Of a DNA stretch of 64,000 bases, positions 17,100-29,385 are shown piece after piece. The stretch spans positions 10,908,001 through 10,972,000 of the forward strand of contig NC_056765.1 in NCBI RefSeq assembly GCF_018687715.1, read 5' to 3'. The notes beneath the pieces are model-generated. The model had not been told where the DNA came from and did not search any database. It worked only from the letters and a program-made list of their open reading frames with translations. This DNA is from Carya illinoinensis. Taxonomy: Eukaryota; Streptophyta; Magnoliopsida; Fagales; Juglandaceae. Position 1 is the first letter of the stretch; the number at the start of each line of letters is the position of its first letter. The position numbers and the translations under genes are program-made.

Positions 17100-18405
17100 T
17101 TACCGTTTAAGTGACTCTTTAACGTGATGCCACCATGTAATGCTACGTAATTTATTAAAAAAAATTAAAAACACATATATAAAATGGTAGAGGGAATTTA
17201 GACTTGCAGTCTTTCTCTTTTTATATTTTTAGATGTCTTTTTTTTTATTTAAATATATATTTCTGTATCTATTTTAATAAACTATGAAATACTACGTGGT
17301 GATCCTAGGTCAAGAGAGTTATATGAACGGTAAGTTTAAGATGACCCATTAATAGCCTGACTAGCCTTAGTAGACATCCGAGTCATGTTCCAACGTGTCA
17401 GGTAAGCAAGACAAACCGAATTAATTGTTGACAAATCATCACAGGGTTTGTCGTTGGGAAATCATAGTACTCCAAAAGACAAGCGAACACCTATCAACGC
17501 AAGGAAATTTGGTGCAGAGAAATGAATGAATCACACAATTGGGCTGCTCTCAGTGCATGATTCACACCACTTTGATCTAAACTTTTCATGATCACTATGG
17601 ATGCACGACACATTGACATTTGGGGAGAGTTTACATTAATTTGATCCAGATATAATGACTGATAATATTATTTTAGACACACACACACATATATATAAGT
17701 TTTATTTAGTGCTGTAATGAATACAACTACTCTGCATGTGTTCCCATAAAAAATAATACAATGACTACATATTTTCTCACTTTTTTGTTACAGGCAAAAA
17801 CAGTATTATAGCTTGCCAAAAGGTCGGATTTGGTTATCAAATATTAAACTATCTTATCTTATTTAATTATTATATTTTTTTAAATTTTTATACAAAATAT
17901 AATAAATAATTCAATTTTTTCAAATTTTAAAACAAAATTAATATTAAAAAATTATATTATAATAATATTTTATTTAATTTTCAACAAAACATCTCATCTT
18001 GTTTTATCTAAACAGTATATCCAAATGAAGCAAGACGGCATGCATTATATGATTGTTTGCGAGAGTGTAGTTATAAATAAGGAAGTGCACATGAACATCG
18101 AAAAGTTTTTTGCTTTGCCTGTGTTCTATTCTCAAGTTGACAGACACATCATTTGAATGATTTGTAAAATTCGAAATTTAAAATTTATATTTCAAATTAA
18201 ATTATATTACGTAAACACTTTATTAAATATGCATAATTATTTACACACTGATTTGAGTATAAAATTTTTTTCCTTCCGTAAATTAAGCTCCCTAGCCTAT
18301 AGTAAAATTCGAGATACGTGGCATCAGGTTTGAAAACTTAAAAAATAATCTTTAGATGTGATCATCATGTCTTGAAAAATTTATCTTCATCTTCAAATAA
18401 TCTTT
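17100..18405 (+). repeat. Left arm of a long inverted duplication
   Basis: The sequence is found again, reverse-complemented, at 27570-29385. Matching landmarks include the blocks around 17330-17640 (against 28885-29270) and 18030-18400 (against 27572-27940). By eye, arms are about 90% alike. A shared MITE (17828-18025 here, 27945-28145 there) shows that the MITE was present before the duplication. Confidence 0.8.
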
Positions 18406-18625
18406 CAAACACGTGAAGTATATAATGAAATTGATGGCTTATTTTTCAAAATTACAAATGCTTAAGAAAACAAATTAAAAGGATGCCAATTAAAACATTA
18501 AATTATATCAAATTAGATTCTTTTCCTAATGTATGCCATGAATCTCATGGATAACATCCATTACATCAGCTTAGTTCCATAGACTTTTTTATCAAAACTA
18601 AAATTAATAAAGTTGTATCAAGATA

Positions 18626-18852
18626 GAGTGATGCTATACTCATAAAAAATTCGATGCTTAATGGGTACCGAATAGTGTAAATTATTATTTTTTCAATTTT
18701 TTCTTTTATTTATATATATTTTAATCATTTTAAATATTTTTTAAAAAATAATAAAATTTATAAAATTATTATAAAACATTTTCTTAATTATTACGTAAAA
18801 AGAAAAAATAAACACAATTTGGTAAAACAATTATGTGGGAGTAGCGTTTCTA
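18626..18852. mobile_element. MITE, Mutator-like, 9-bp TSD
   Basis: Ends GAGTGATGCTA and inverted AAACGCTA. TSD ATCAAGATA (18617-18625) and ATCGAGATA (18853-18861), 8 of 9 matching. Confidence 0.75.
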
Positions 18853-19764
18853 ATCGAGATATCATGTGACAAGACTTGCAACACCTAATTATAATTTAAC
18901 GTATCATATCAGACTAAGCCAATACTAATTAGTGAACTTATTATTATTTTTTATACAAGGGGTGGAAGGTTTCGAACCTAAAATTTTCATTTAGAGAATC
19001 GGTTCATATGCTATCAGACTATCAGACTTTTAACACATAATTAGTTAAAGATGATATATTAGAAAAAATATATTTTTGCATTGCAAGATATTTGATAAAG
19101 GTTTAATTTTAGTTTGTTTTTTAAATAAGATTTTATGATGCTAACAATGTAGAAATGGTTAACCATGACTTATAAATAGAATAATATCGTTGTTATAAAT
19201 ACGGATCAATAGTTTTGTATTATATAAAACTGATAATATAATTTTGAAATATATATTTTTACATAAGTGAAATGAGAGGAGATGACTTCTTGAAAGCCGA
19301 AAGAAGATAAGAAGGAGAAGATCGTCTCGCTCTTACTACAAGAAAAATTGCATCTAAAATATTTTTGTCTTTTTAAAAATCAACGCAAAAAGAAAACATT
19401 TACGAATGGTTATTACAGTTTTTACAGCTTAATTTTAAGGTTTTATGTCTAAATTAGAGCGATATAAAAAAGAAAATTTATTGTATCGAAATGGTTCATG
19501 ATCTCGTTGATCTGTCTCATTCTCTTCCATTGGAAGTGGTTCTCTCTCTCAAATTATAGTAATTCGATAACAACATTATTTTATGGTAAAATATTTTACA
19601 AATAACTTAACTTAATAAAATAACAAAATGAAAAAAGTTCGAAGTAAAAACAAATTCTATATGAACAAGAACTGAAAAAAAACTGACTAGAAAATCCCAA
19701 CTTAACTAAACCGTATATATGTATCGAAAAGTTTCAACAAAAACAATCTGATCTAAACCCATCA

Positions 19765-20253
19765 TCACCAACTGGACATCTTGAGATCATTTTCCACCGG
19801 TGTCAAGTTCAAATCCAAGCACAAAACCCTTTTACTACTTGACTTCTTCATGACCGGCGTGGCCTGCACGGCGTGTTTGATCACCAAGCCTTCACTTATG
19901 GCTGCCCTGTGCCTCCTCATGTGCCCACCCAGCGCCTGTCCGATCGCGAACTCGAGCCCACATATGGAGCACTCGTGCGTCTTCGGCTTCACCGGAGATG
20001 TCGGAATGCGATGAAATAGGTCTCCGGCCATCAGCCTCGGCTTCTTGTGGCTAGCCCTGTGCCCTCCCAGTGCCTGGAACGACGGGAACTGCCGGTTGCA
20101 CGTCTTGCAGACAAAAGCACGAGCAGTAGTAGGACTACTACTGCGTATATTTCTGGTGGCGTCAATTTCGCCGACTCTGGAGAGTAGAATCAAGAAATTG
20201 GCCGCCATGTCTGCCGTCCGTAGCTCATCTCCGTCCTCTCTGCCTCTCTTCAT
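19765..20253 (-). CDS. ZAT11/ZAT12-like C2H2 zinc-finger repressor (162 aa, intronless)
   Basis: Two plant-type C2H2 fingers, each with the QALGGH signature: C49/C52/H65/H69 and C95/C98/H111/H115. A C-terminal EAR motif LCLDLNL (144-150) is known in this family to recruit TOPLESS-type co-repressors. The N-terminus starts MKRGRED with a basic patch, and a leucine-rich stretch ([11 protein letters not shown], 20-30) precedes the fingers. This is the group C1-2i class (ZAT7/10/11/12/18), nuclear repressors active in abiotic and oxidative stress signalling. At 162 aa it is closest in size to ZAT11/ZAT12. No intron, as usual for the class. A TATATATA box sits about 100 bases upstream and five CGCG boxes lie 250-420 bases upstream. 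The exact orthologue cannot be fixed without a tree. Confidence 0.93.
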   Translation of the reverse strand: MKRGREDGDELRTADMAANFLILLSRVGEIDATRNIRSSSPTTARAFVCKTCNRQFPSFQALGGHRASHKKPRLMAGDLFHRIPTSPVKPKTHECSICGLEFAIGQALGGHMRRHRAAISEGLVIKHAVQATPVMKKSSSKRVLCLDLNLTPVENDLKMSSW

Positions 20254-20355
20254 GGATCTAAGTAATTCAATACCAAGATAGATAAATCTGCTAAGCTGCT
20301 TGCTGAATATGGAAACGAAGTAGGATTTGCGGTGGCTGGTTGCATACGTATATGA

Positions 20356-20363
20356 TATATATA
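20356..20363 (-). promoter_or_regulatory. TATA box of the ZAT-like gene
   Basis: TATATATA, read on the minus strand, lies about 105 bases before the ATG at 20253. This predicts a leader of roughly 75 bases. Confidence 0.65.
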
Positions 20364-20499
20364 GAACGATTGAACTGATGAGTAGGTGGGATGACAGATC
20401 TGCCCTTAGATTTCTTGGGGAACAAGTGGGTAAGAGATATGGTATTGAACGTAATTTTAACGTTTAGGATAAGGCTGTAAGTGTAAATGTGTGTTTGGA

Positions 20500-20670
20500 C
20501 CGCGTTACTTGAGTCGAGTCTCAGGCGATGGTAGTGGGGGAGAGTTTTCTGTTGTTAACTTGTTTCGTATAAACGCGCTGACTTCGAATGGAATTCCAAG
20601 AGTCTTTAAACGGCTCACGCGCATCCAACGCGTACGATTACTCTACTCACGATTCTAACACTTTCCGCGT
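20500..20670 (-). promoter_or_regulatory. Cluster of five CGCG boxes upstream of the ZAT-like gene
   Basis: Motifs of the form (A/C/G)CGCG(C/G/T) at 20500-20505, 20573-20578, 20617-20622, 20628-20633 and 20665-20670. CAMTA calmodulin-binding factors are known to bind this motif in stress genes including ZAT12-type promoters. Binding here is inferred. Confidence 0.55.
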
Positions 20671-20876
20671 AATTTCATTGATAATGAATGGATCACTGTC
20701 AGCTTCTTCCAAGAGCCTCTTGTTTTGTATTTTATTATTATTTTTATAGTTGTTAATGTGATATATTTTAAATAAATTATTTATTTAAAGAGTAATTAAC
20801 ATGAGAAAATTTGAAATAAATATTTATTTAAATATTGAAGTAAAAGGTAGAAAGTCTACAAAGTATTTTGGTTTAG

Positions 20877-21057
20877 TAAAAGTGCTAGATTGCACCGCTC
20901 CTTTTGACTGTATTTCATATTTTTTAAAATATATTTAAATATTTAAAAAAAATATACCAATACATTTAAAATCACTTCTTTAATCATTAAAAAAAAACAA
21001 TATTTGTGACCAGCGGTCAATTCGAGGGGGCAAGGGGAGAGGGCATAGTAGTGTTTT
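20877..21057. mobile_element. MITE-like, AATGCTA family (boundaries approximate)
   Basis: Starts near AAAAGTGCTAGATTGC and ends with the inverted CACTACTATGCC. It shares the CGCTCCTTTTGAC block and the AT core with the partial element that follows at 21063-21240. Confidence 0.5.
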
Positions 21058-21062
21058 TCAAG

Positions 21063-21240
21063 GGCAATGCTATTCTGCCGCTCAGAGTGCATCGCTCCTT
21101 TTGACCGCACTTCACATTTTAGTTTTTATTTTTTATTTTTCTTTTTACATTTTTTAATATATTTAGATATTTTTAAAAAATAAAAAAAAATATAACAATA
21201 CACTTAAAATCACTATTTAATCATTAAGTAAAAATGCTAA
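21063..21240. mobile_element. MITE-like, AATGCTA family (right end unclear)
   Basis: Begins GGGCAATGCTATTCTGCC and has the family core ending TTTAATCATTAAG. A clear right terminus was not found. Confidence 0.45.
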
Positions 21241-21396
21241 TGTAATCAAACTCTTAAGTTATCAAAATAAATAATAAAATATGATTTTAAAACTATATAT
21301 TTTTTATGATAAAAAATTACTAACCTAATTATTCGATTGAGTTTCAATTATTTTTCATCTTCTATCGATCTTACTAATTTTTTCATTTTTAATTAG

Positions 21397-21590
21397 AAAT
21401 GATTTAGCCACAAAGAGATCTTATAAGGTAAATTTATAAATTGACGTAGACTGATATGATATGTTAGATTGTAAAGTTACTTCTATTATAAACTAAATTT
21501 AACATATTATATGAAATCATGTCAGTTTATGAATTTATTTTTATAAAATTTCTTTATGATTATAGTATTTGTCTTTTTTTTTTAATTAGA
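21397..21590. mobile_element. Hairpin MITE with 9-bp TSD
   Basis: Same family as the RABE1 intron-4 element (AGCCACAAAG start, central TTAGATTGTAAAGTTAC). Flanked by TTTAATTAG at 21388-21396 and 21591-21599, an exact 9-bp duplication. Confidence 0.7.
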
Positions 21591-21767
21591 CAGAAGAACA
21601 TTTTTCTCTTGATCTTTATTAAATATCACTATTTTTTATTAATATTATAAATATATATAATCTAGAAGATGATACGTACGTGCATGCATCATGCAATATA
21701 TATGCCACAGAATTCCTCAACTGGTCATATACATGTGTCTTAGATTCTTATTAGTTGACGTGTACGG

Positions 21768-21794
21768 CCACGTTCGTACGGAATCCGAACGTGG
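21768..21794. promoter_or_regulatory. 9-bp perfect hairpin with ACGT cores
   Basis: CCACGTTCG and CGAACGTGG are separated by nine bases, and each arm carries an ACGT core of the kind bound by bZIP factors. It lies about 1.5 kb upstream of the ZAT-like gene. Function is unknown. Confidence 0.4.
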
Positions 21795-21826
21795 TACTTG
21801 AATTGTTTAAGTTCTTACTTAATTTC

Positions 21827-21845
21827 ACACGTGCATGCCACGTGT
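21827..21845. promoter_or_regulatory. G-box / RY core / G-box inverted motif
   Basis: ACACGTG, five bases (CATGC), then CACGTGT: two perfect G-boxes in inverted array around an RY-like core. Further RY-like CATGCA motifs lie near 21681, 22128-22150 and 22745. It is distal to the ZAT-like promoter (about 1.6 kb). Confidence 0.45.
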
Positions 21846-22814
21846 TCCTGATATATATCAGTTCATTATTCATTGGACGTTCCAGAAGGCTGTAGTATAT
21901 ATCATGTTTCCATGTGCACACTCTCCTCAGACGTACTGCTTTGTATGATCTCCGGTCCTAAAGTCCTACCCTAAACCTTAAAGATATTGAGAAATGCCTC
22001 TATTCCATCCAATGAGCAAGAAAGTTCGACCGTTGCTTGTTTTAATGACCCGAAGCATTCGAAATATTGACCAAAACTGAGCGTCCTTACTGGGATATAC
22101 ATATATATATATATATATATATGAACTATGCATGCACCACGCATGCATGATGACGACACGATATTCTTCTGCATTGCAGCGCCGTAGGGTTTGGGTTGAT
22201 GTGTCAATCATGTTTACGGTTTATATATCCAATTTGAAAAGAAAACATGCATACATATATATTTGCTCTGAATTTATGGGTGGCAGGGAAAGTTCTTGAC
22301 AATTTCCAGTTAGTTACATTGCTATTCTTTTCTCTCTTTTAAGTTTTAAAATGACCAAACTAATGAAGTTGATCAAAAGCATACAACCACAAGAGCACAT
22401 AATATGTCTACATACATGAGTACTACATGAGGAGCCGTCAAGTTGTCAACTACGTAGTACTGTTTATTCATTAGGCTTTAATTTTCCGGGAATGTTCTTC
22501 CCAAGTATTATTCCAAAAATCTTATAATTTGGTGAACATTTTCTAATATTTTTTAGAAAATTTTACTACTTTTCCTTCTGGACTACAGCTAGCATCATGA
22601 CTTTTATGCTGGATGGATGAATGTCACGACTAATCAACCAATTTGGAGTACTTCCCTCAAAATGGGACGAGAAGGTTATAGAAACTTGCATGGGTCAAAT
22701 TATATATTCTGCTACTTCTAGATGTTCAGGGCTTTTAGATATACATGCATGCATGCTTGGATACGCGGTGTGTGCGGAAATAGTACATTTCATGACTGTC
22801 TGCTTGGCTAAGCG

Positions 22815-23000
22815 TGGTTTGGTTATACAGTTCAGATAAAATGAGATGAATAATTTTATTAAAAGTTGAATAATATATTATTATAATATAATTTTTTAAT
22901 ATTAATTTTATTTTAAGATTTGAAAAAGTTGAATTGTTTATTATATTTTATGTGAAAATTTAAAAAATTTGTAATGATTATATAGCATAAAAAGAAAATT
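22815..23000. mobile_element. MITE, TTTGGTTATACAG family
   Basis: Begins TTTGGTTATACAGTTCAG and runs through the common core to GTAATGATTA, after which the right end is lost. Confidence 0.5.
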
Positions 23001-23120
23001 ATAAAAATAAACTATTTTATAATATATAATTAAATTAAATTCTCTAAAAGTGAAATAATTAAGATTTTCTTTATATATTTTATTATATATTATAACTTCA
23101 TTACGAAGGAATTTTATAAG

Positions 23121-23297
23121 AACTACTACAGACACAAAGAGATTATATAAAATAAACTCACAAATTGATATGGCTTCATTGAATCGGTCAGATCTATTCT
23201 GTAATAAAAGTAACTTTACAATCTGACGTACCAAATCAAGCCACATCAATTTATATGTTTATTTTTGTGTAATCCCTTTGCGACTAAAGTATTTTTC
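23121..23297. mobile_element. Hairpin MITE (third copy of the ACAAAGRGATTA family)
   Basis: The left arm ACACAAAGAGATTATA and right arm TGTGTAATCCCTTTGCG are inverted copies. Termini are approximate. Confidence 0.5.
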
Positions 23298-23371
23298 ATT
23301 TATAATTGCTAATGATTTTTTTTTTTATTATTATAACTAGATTAATGGTTTAGATCTTTAGTTTATATGTA

Positions 23372-23576
23372 AGGAAAGAAAAAGCTAGGGATCCCACTAG
23401 GGGATCCTGCTTGGAGCTACCGCTGCTTTTTATTTTTTATTTTTTTTACTTAGTGATTAAGAACATATTATTTAATAATATTGTGATTTTTTTAATATTT
23501 AAAAGTGTTAAAAAATAATATAGAAAAAAAATGTAAAATACCTAGCAGGAGTCCCCAACGGTGCATATACCCGCCC
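23372..23576. mobile_element. MITE with exact 9-bp TSD
   Basis: TTATATGTA at 23363-23371 and again at 23577-23585. Internal ends AGCTAGGGATCCC and inverted GCTAGG. The core matches the AATGCTA family. Confidence 0.75.
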
Positions 23577-24218
23577 TTATATGTAATGATTAATTAAGAA
23601 AAGATTTTAGGATTCTCGGGTGATGATAAAGTATTAAGACAAAATTAAAACTGATATTTAATCATAATAATTGATATATTTTAATAACTATATATATGAT
23701 CGATATTGGAGTTATTATATAAAGCGGCCAAAGGAATAGATCGAAAATTTTAATACCAGAAGATTACAGGAGTTTTAAATTCTTGATTAATCAAAACTTT
23801 GGATATTTTACGATTAATTAATAAAATTAGAAAATTGGAATTTTGGGTAGATTAATTTCAAGCACTAGTACTTCTAGAAAGATTTTAGTAAAACCCACAA
23901 CATTCACAAAAATTCATAGAACTTCATGATCTCAATTTTTCTTAACCTTTTCTCCAAATGATGATCTCACCAATATCCAATCTGCATATATGCCCTTAAT
24001 TTTAAACAGAAATACTGTTATAATTAGAAAAAAAAAAAGATTTTACAAAATTTTTTTGTAGTTAAAATATTTCTCAATTTTAAATTTAATAATATATATA
24101 ACATAAGTATTAATTATATATATATATATATAGCATGCGTTAACTATTCAGTACCTGGGCCTTAAATATGTATCGCATGCGTTTGTGAGCTTTCACATTA
24201 ATTAAAATACTAATTAAA

Positions 24219-24451
24219 GGGAAATACTTGTTCTAACAGACCGACAGCTGGGAGCTCCCCGTTTACGCTTTTTATAGAATTTTTTTTTTCTTTTTTTACA
24301 TATATTTTTTTAACACATTTAAATATTTTTTAAAAAATAAAAAAATTCATAATATTATTAAAAATACTTACTTTAATCATTAAGTAAAAAAATAAAAAAG
24401 TCAAAGCAGTAGAAATGAGCGACAAAACCATAGATAAGAATAGCATTTTCC
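24219..24451. mobile_element. MITE, AATGCTA family
   Basis: Ends GGGAAATACTTGTTCT and inverted GGAAAATGCTATTCTT match well. The target duplication is not clear. Confidence 0.6.
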
Positions 24452-24744
24452 AAATTATAATATGGCGGCGTCAAACAACATCTTTGGCGTTTACACTTCA
24501 CACTCTCGGTACTGTCTAGATAAAACATGCCAACTTAGTACCTACCTCCAACCGACAAATATTACTATCGGTTTGGACATAAGTTTTTTGTGCTCGGTAT
24601 ATACGTCAAGTGTTCTACAGTCGTTTTAAAAAAATAAATTTATTATTAAAAAATATATATTTGTGATTTATATGACTTTTCTAACTATTAAAATAGGGAT
24701 AATGTATTTGTAGAATGCGTAAGTATCACGTGTCAATTTGAAAA

Positions 24745-24964
24745 GGACGATGCTACGGTTATCGCTCTCAGCTCCCGTTGGAGATACCATTAGTGTGAAA
24801 TAAAAAATATCTTTTTTCATATTTGTTTAGATGTAGTTTTTTAACACTATTAAATAATTTTTTTTTAAAAAAATTTACAACATCATTCAAAAACACTTAC
24901 TTAATCATTAAGTAAAAATTTTTTTACAGCATTCTCGTTGGGAGTGGACTGCATAGTATTTTTC
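24745..24964. mobile_element. MITE, Mutator-like, 9-bp TSD
   Basis: Ends GGACGATGCTA and inverted AAATACTATG. TSD ATTTGAAAA (24736-24744) and ATTTAAAAA (24965-24973), 8 of 9 matching. Confidence 0.7.
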
Positions 24965-25005
24965 ATTTAAAAAAATAGTAAGGCACACCATTAAAAAGTA
25001 TGCCT

Positions 25006-25168
25006 TGTCATTTGAATTCCAAATTATCATTGGAATTATAAATCTATCGACTTTTTTTAAAAGGAGCGTGTAAAATTTGTATACCTTTTCATTTGAATTC
25101 CAAATTATCATTGGAATTATAAATCTATTGACTTTTTTTAACAGGAGCGTGTAAAATTTGTATACCTT
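25006..25168. repeat. Two-copy tandem repeat, 81-bp period
   Basis: The block starting CATTTGAATTCCAAATTATC occurs twice, 81 bases apart, with only a few differences. No recognised function. Confidence 0.85.
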
Positions 25169-25917
25169 ATGACTGTATAAATAATTTCTTTTTATAAAAT
25201 ATTGAAAACAGAAAATTATATGAAATCAATATATGAGTCCAAATTTCCAGGCTGGCGGAAGTTTCTTTGGATTTGTACTAAATAGTTAAAAAGAAAATTG
25301 CAATTCAAATGATATATGTAGTCAATTGAGTACCAATTTGGATCTCTAAACAAGTGGTACGTCATGCATGATTCACCCTCATTTGAGACCGTCAGCTACG
25401 ATGGCGACTCCATCCTTAAGTTAGTGGGGAATTTAAGAATTTGACTCAATTTTCTTACTTTGAGAAATTGGTTGAACCTAGACATTAAAACTAAGTCACA
25501 ACATTACTTGGATGAGACCGTTTGTGTCTTTCTAGAAGTTCCAACTCTTCGTCCGTGGCTCATAGATAAGATAATTTTTTACATCTAAAAATCAAAATAC
25601 CATTTAATTTCGACTGTAATCGAATATGAAATCTTTGTTAGTTTGAATATTTAGAATATTTTAGAATATTTGTGAATAGTAATGAAATGATTTGTGAATG
25701 ACAGTGAAATAATTTAAATTAAGATATTTTATTGAATTTTGAGAAATAAGAGAGAAAAAGTTAACTAAAATTTTATAAAGTTAAAAAATTGTTTGAATAT
25801 AATTTTTTAATGTAATTTTTATTTTAAAATTAAAAAGAAAAAGTTTTATTTTAAAATTAAAAAAAAGTTTTATTTTTTCCTTTGGAAGTTTAGAAAAATT
25901 GTATTGGGTTTTGTGTT

Positions 25918-27215
25918 TGGATAATGATAAAGTAATGATTACATGAAAAAGCTAAAAACTTAAAATTGAGAAGTATTTTGTAATTGAGTGATGTTTGGGA
26001 AGGAAATTTATCAAAATATCTTATAATATTTCAGAATCCAAACTAGCCTGAAATGTCTATTTAGGCCTCATTTGGTTATACATTTTAGATGAGATTAGAT
26101 GTTTTGTTAAAAATTAAATAAAATATTGTTATAATATAATTTTTTAATATTAATTGTGTTTTGGAATTTGAAAAGGAAAATGCTAGAATGTCGCCTGAGT
26201 TTGTCTCCTCACTTTGACCACTCATGTATTTAATTTTGGTTTTTATTTAATGATTAAGGAAGTAAAATTTATTGATATATTTTTCTATTTTTTAAAAATA
26301 TTTAAATATTTTAAAAAAATATGAAAAGAAAAACAAAAGAAACAAAAAATAAAGTTTGTGCTAGGCGACACGCCTTGCTGTTATTGTTGGGCGGCAACCT
26401 AGCATTACTCATTTGAAAATGTTGAATTATTATTATATTTTGTATGAAAATTTGAAAAAATTGTAATGATTAGATTAGATGAGTTGAGATAAAATTAATC
26501 TTTTTCAGAGAGAGAGAGTGTGTGTTAAGGTATAGTTTATTTTGTTTGTAATCTGTGCTGAATAGAGTTGAAAAAAAGAAAAGAAAGGATAGATGTAGAA
26601 GGGAAGGGGATAAAAAATGAGAAGGAAAGAGGAGAGGGAATATTGGGCCAAACTGAAATAAGGAATTGATTATAGAAGGGAAAATCAGAGGGGAGCGACT
26701 TGCTTTTGCAAATCATCCTTGTGATTACTGCAAGAAGTTTACCTGTTTGGCGGTGTCTCTAACAGAGATTTCTTTGAAAATTAGGCTTTTAAATTAGGAA
26801 GGAGAGCATTGAATTCTGAACTCTCCTTCCATTGTTTTTGTTTTTTTCTTGTTTCTTGTCAAGAGGTCGAGGGTCCCTTTAAAGACTCTAGAACTGCTCA
26901 AAATTAGTGTTCCTGAGCATTGATGTTAAGACAGCCAGCTTGTTCACCACCATCTCAGATTCTCATTGCAGAGGTGCAATCAAAGTAATTTTTGCAAAGA
27001 AAATGTGCCCGGCCCGTGCCCGGTGGGGTGGGGAGGAGGGGTGTGTGGAGGTTGGCGCATAATAAGACACGAAAGCCTTGGCTTCCCCCTAGTAAACATA
27101 CCTCTCCTGCATGGTCTTTGAATTCTCACAACTTTCAAGAACACTAAACCTATTTCCATTATTTAATCCAAAGAAAACGAAGAAGCTATAGCAATGCAGA
27201 AATAGTAGAACATCA
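25918..27215 (+). repeat. Direct segmental duplication, copy 1
   Basis: Matches 29664-31000 in the same orientation, including a MITE-in-MITE insertion, an AG/TG-rich tract and the block from GGAAGGAGAGCA to AAAGACTCTAGAACTGCTC. Copy 2 adjoins the 3' end of the ALP1-like gene, so copy 1 looks like a displaced piece of that flank. It lacks the gene itself. Confidence 0.75.
26175..26410. mobile_element. MITE, Mutator-like, nested in another MITE
   Basis: Ends GGAAAATGCTAG and inverted GAGTAATGCTAGG. Exact 9-bp TSD ATTTGAAAA at 26166-26174 and 26411-26419. It interrupts a TTTGGTTATACAG-family MITE (about 26068-26495), whose halves rejoin on either side. Confidence 0.85.
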
Positions 27216-27249
27216 TATTCAAGAAAAATTTGAAAAAATCTATCATCTT

Positions 27250-28130
27250 AAATGATGTACTCTACATGTCGACTTGAGCATATAATGTGGGCTAAGCAAA
27301 AAACTTTTCAATGTTCACGTGCACTCATTATTTCTCCTCCTTATTTATAACCGTGCTCTCTCAAACAACCACATGATGCTCGGCTTGTTTTATTTGGTTA
27401 CATAGTTTAGATGAGATGTGATGTTTTATTGAAAACTAAATAAAATATTATTATAATATAATTTTTTTTAATTAATTTTGTTTTAAAATTTAAAAAAGTT
27501 GAATTATTTATTATATTTTGCATGAAAATTTAAAAATATTATAATGATTAGATGAATGTGATAATTAATATTTGAAGATGAAGATAAATTTTTCAAGACA
27601 TGATCACATCTAAAGAATATTTTTTTAAATTTTCAAATCCGATGCCACATATCTTCTTATTGAGTTTTACTATAGGCTAGTAAGCTTTTACGGGAGGAAA
27701 ATTTTTTTTATACTCAAATAGGTGTGTAGATCATTATACATATTTAGTAAAGTGTTTACATAATATAATTTGATTTGAAATATAAATTTTAAATTTTGAA
27801 TTTTACAAACCATTTAAATGATTTGTCAACTTGAGAATAGAACGCAGGCAAAGCAAAAAACTTTTCAATATTCATGTGCACTCATCATTTCTCCTTATTT
27901 ATAACTATGCTCTCACAAACAACCATATAATGCTGGTCTTGCTTTATTTGATTATACAGTTTAGATAATATCAGATGAGATGTTCTGTTAAAAATTGAAT
28001 AAAATATTATTATAATATAATTTTTTAATATTAATTTTATTTTAAAATTTGAAAAAGTTGAATTATTTATTATATATTATATGAAAATTTGAGAAAATGA
28101 TAATGATTAGATGATGTAAGATAAGATAGT
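27250..28130 (+). repeat. Local tandem duplication within the right inverted arm
   Basis: 27250-27560 is a second copy of 27810-28130, including the same MITE at the same place. It therefore arose after the MITE inserted. Confidence 0.65.
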
Positions 28131-28766
28131 TTAGTATTTGATGATCAAACCCGGCCTTAATCTTTGGCATGCTACAAAACTGTTTTTGCCTGTAACAAAA
28201 GAGTGAGAAAATATAGTAATTATTCATCATTGTATTATTTTTTATGGGAACACATGCATAGTAGTTGTATTCATTACAGCACTAAATAAAAATTTTGTAT
28301 ACATATATATATATATATATATATATAGGTGTGTGTGTGTGTCTAAAATAATATTACCTATCATTCTTTTAATATTCATCATCAATCTCATTATCACAAT
28401 GTAATATTATAATTAATAATTAAAAAATTATTTATTTTATTTCACTTACTTTACTAATCATTTAATATCATACCGGCATCTTTTTTAAAAGACTATTTAT
28501 TTTATTTCACTTACTTTACTTTACTAATCATTTGTGTTATTCCTTTGTGATTAACGACGGTCACGATTGCGACTTCAAATCTTTTGACAAAAAATGACAT
28601 GTATAATAGTTTCAATATGATTAGAAAAATTTCGTAGCAATTGTGGTTTTTTTTTGTATATGAGATAAAGAATTCATGTTTGATTATAATTAAATTAGAT
28701 AGACAAACATAATAATATATCATGGGTCTTACATTATTTGAGTCCTACACACATAGCATTCAATAT

Positions 28767-28797
<31 letters not shown>

Positions 28798-29385
28798 CTC
28801 AATCTTCTTCCAAATGTAGTCATCCGTTTCTAGCTAGCTAACGAGGAATTAGAGAGTTTCTTAATCTTGTTTTATGAAATTAATGTAAACTCTCCCCAAA
28901 TGTCAATCTGTCGTGCATCCATAGTGATCGTGAAAAGTTTAGATCAAAGTGGTGTGAATCATGCACTGAGAGCAGCCCATGGGTTGATAGGTGTTGGCTT
29001 GTCTTTTGGAGTAGTATGATTTGCCAACGACAAACTCCGTGATGATTTGTCAACAATTAATTCCGTTTGTCTTGCTTACCTGACACGTTGGAATATGACT
29101 CGGATGTCTACTAAGAGTAGTCATGCTATTAATGGGTCATCTAAACTTACCGTTCATGTAGCTCTTTTGAAGTAGCATCACCACTTAGTATCACATCATT
29201 TATTAAAATAAATACGAAAAATGTATATTTAAATAAAAAGAAAAAAGACATCTAAAAATATAAAAAGAGAAAGACTGCAACTCTAAGTTCCCTCTAACAT
29301 TTTGTATTTATATTTTTAATTTTTTAATAAATTATGTGGCATTACATGGTTGTGTCACGTTAAGAGAGTCATCTAAGCAATAAAA
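27570..29385 (-). repeat. Right arm of the long inverted duplication
   Basis: Reverse-complement match of 17100-18405. It is longer because of about 510 bases at 28367-28876 not present in the left arm. The 9.2-kb spacer between arms contains the ZAT-like gene. Confidence 0.8.
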
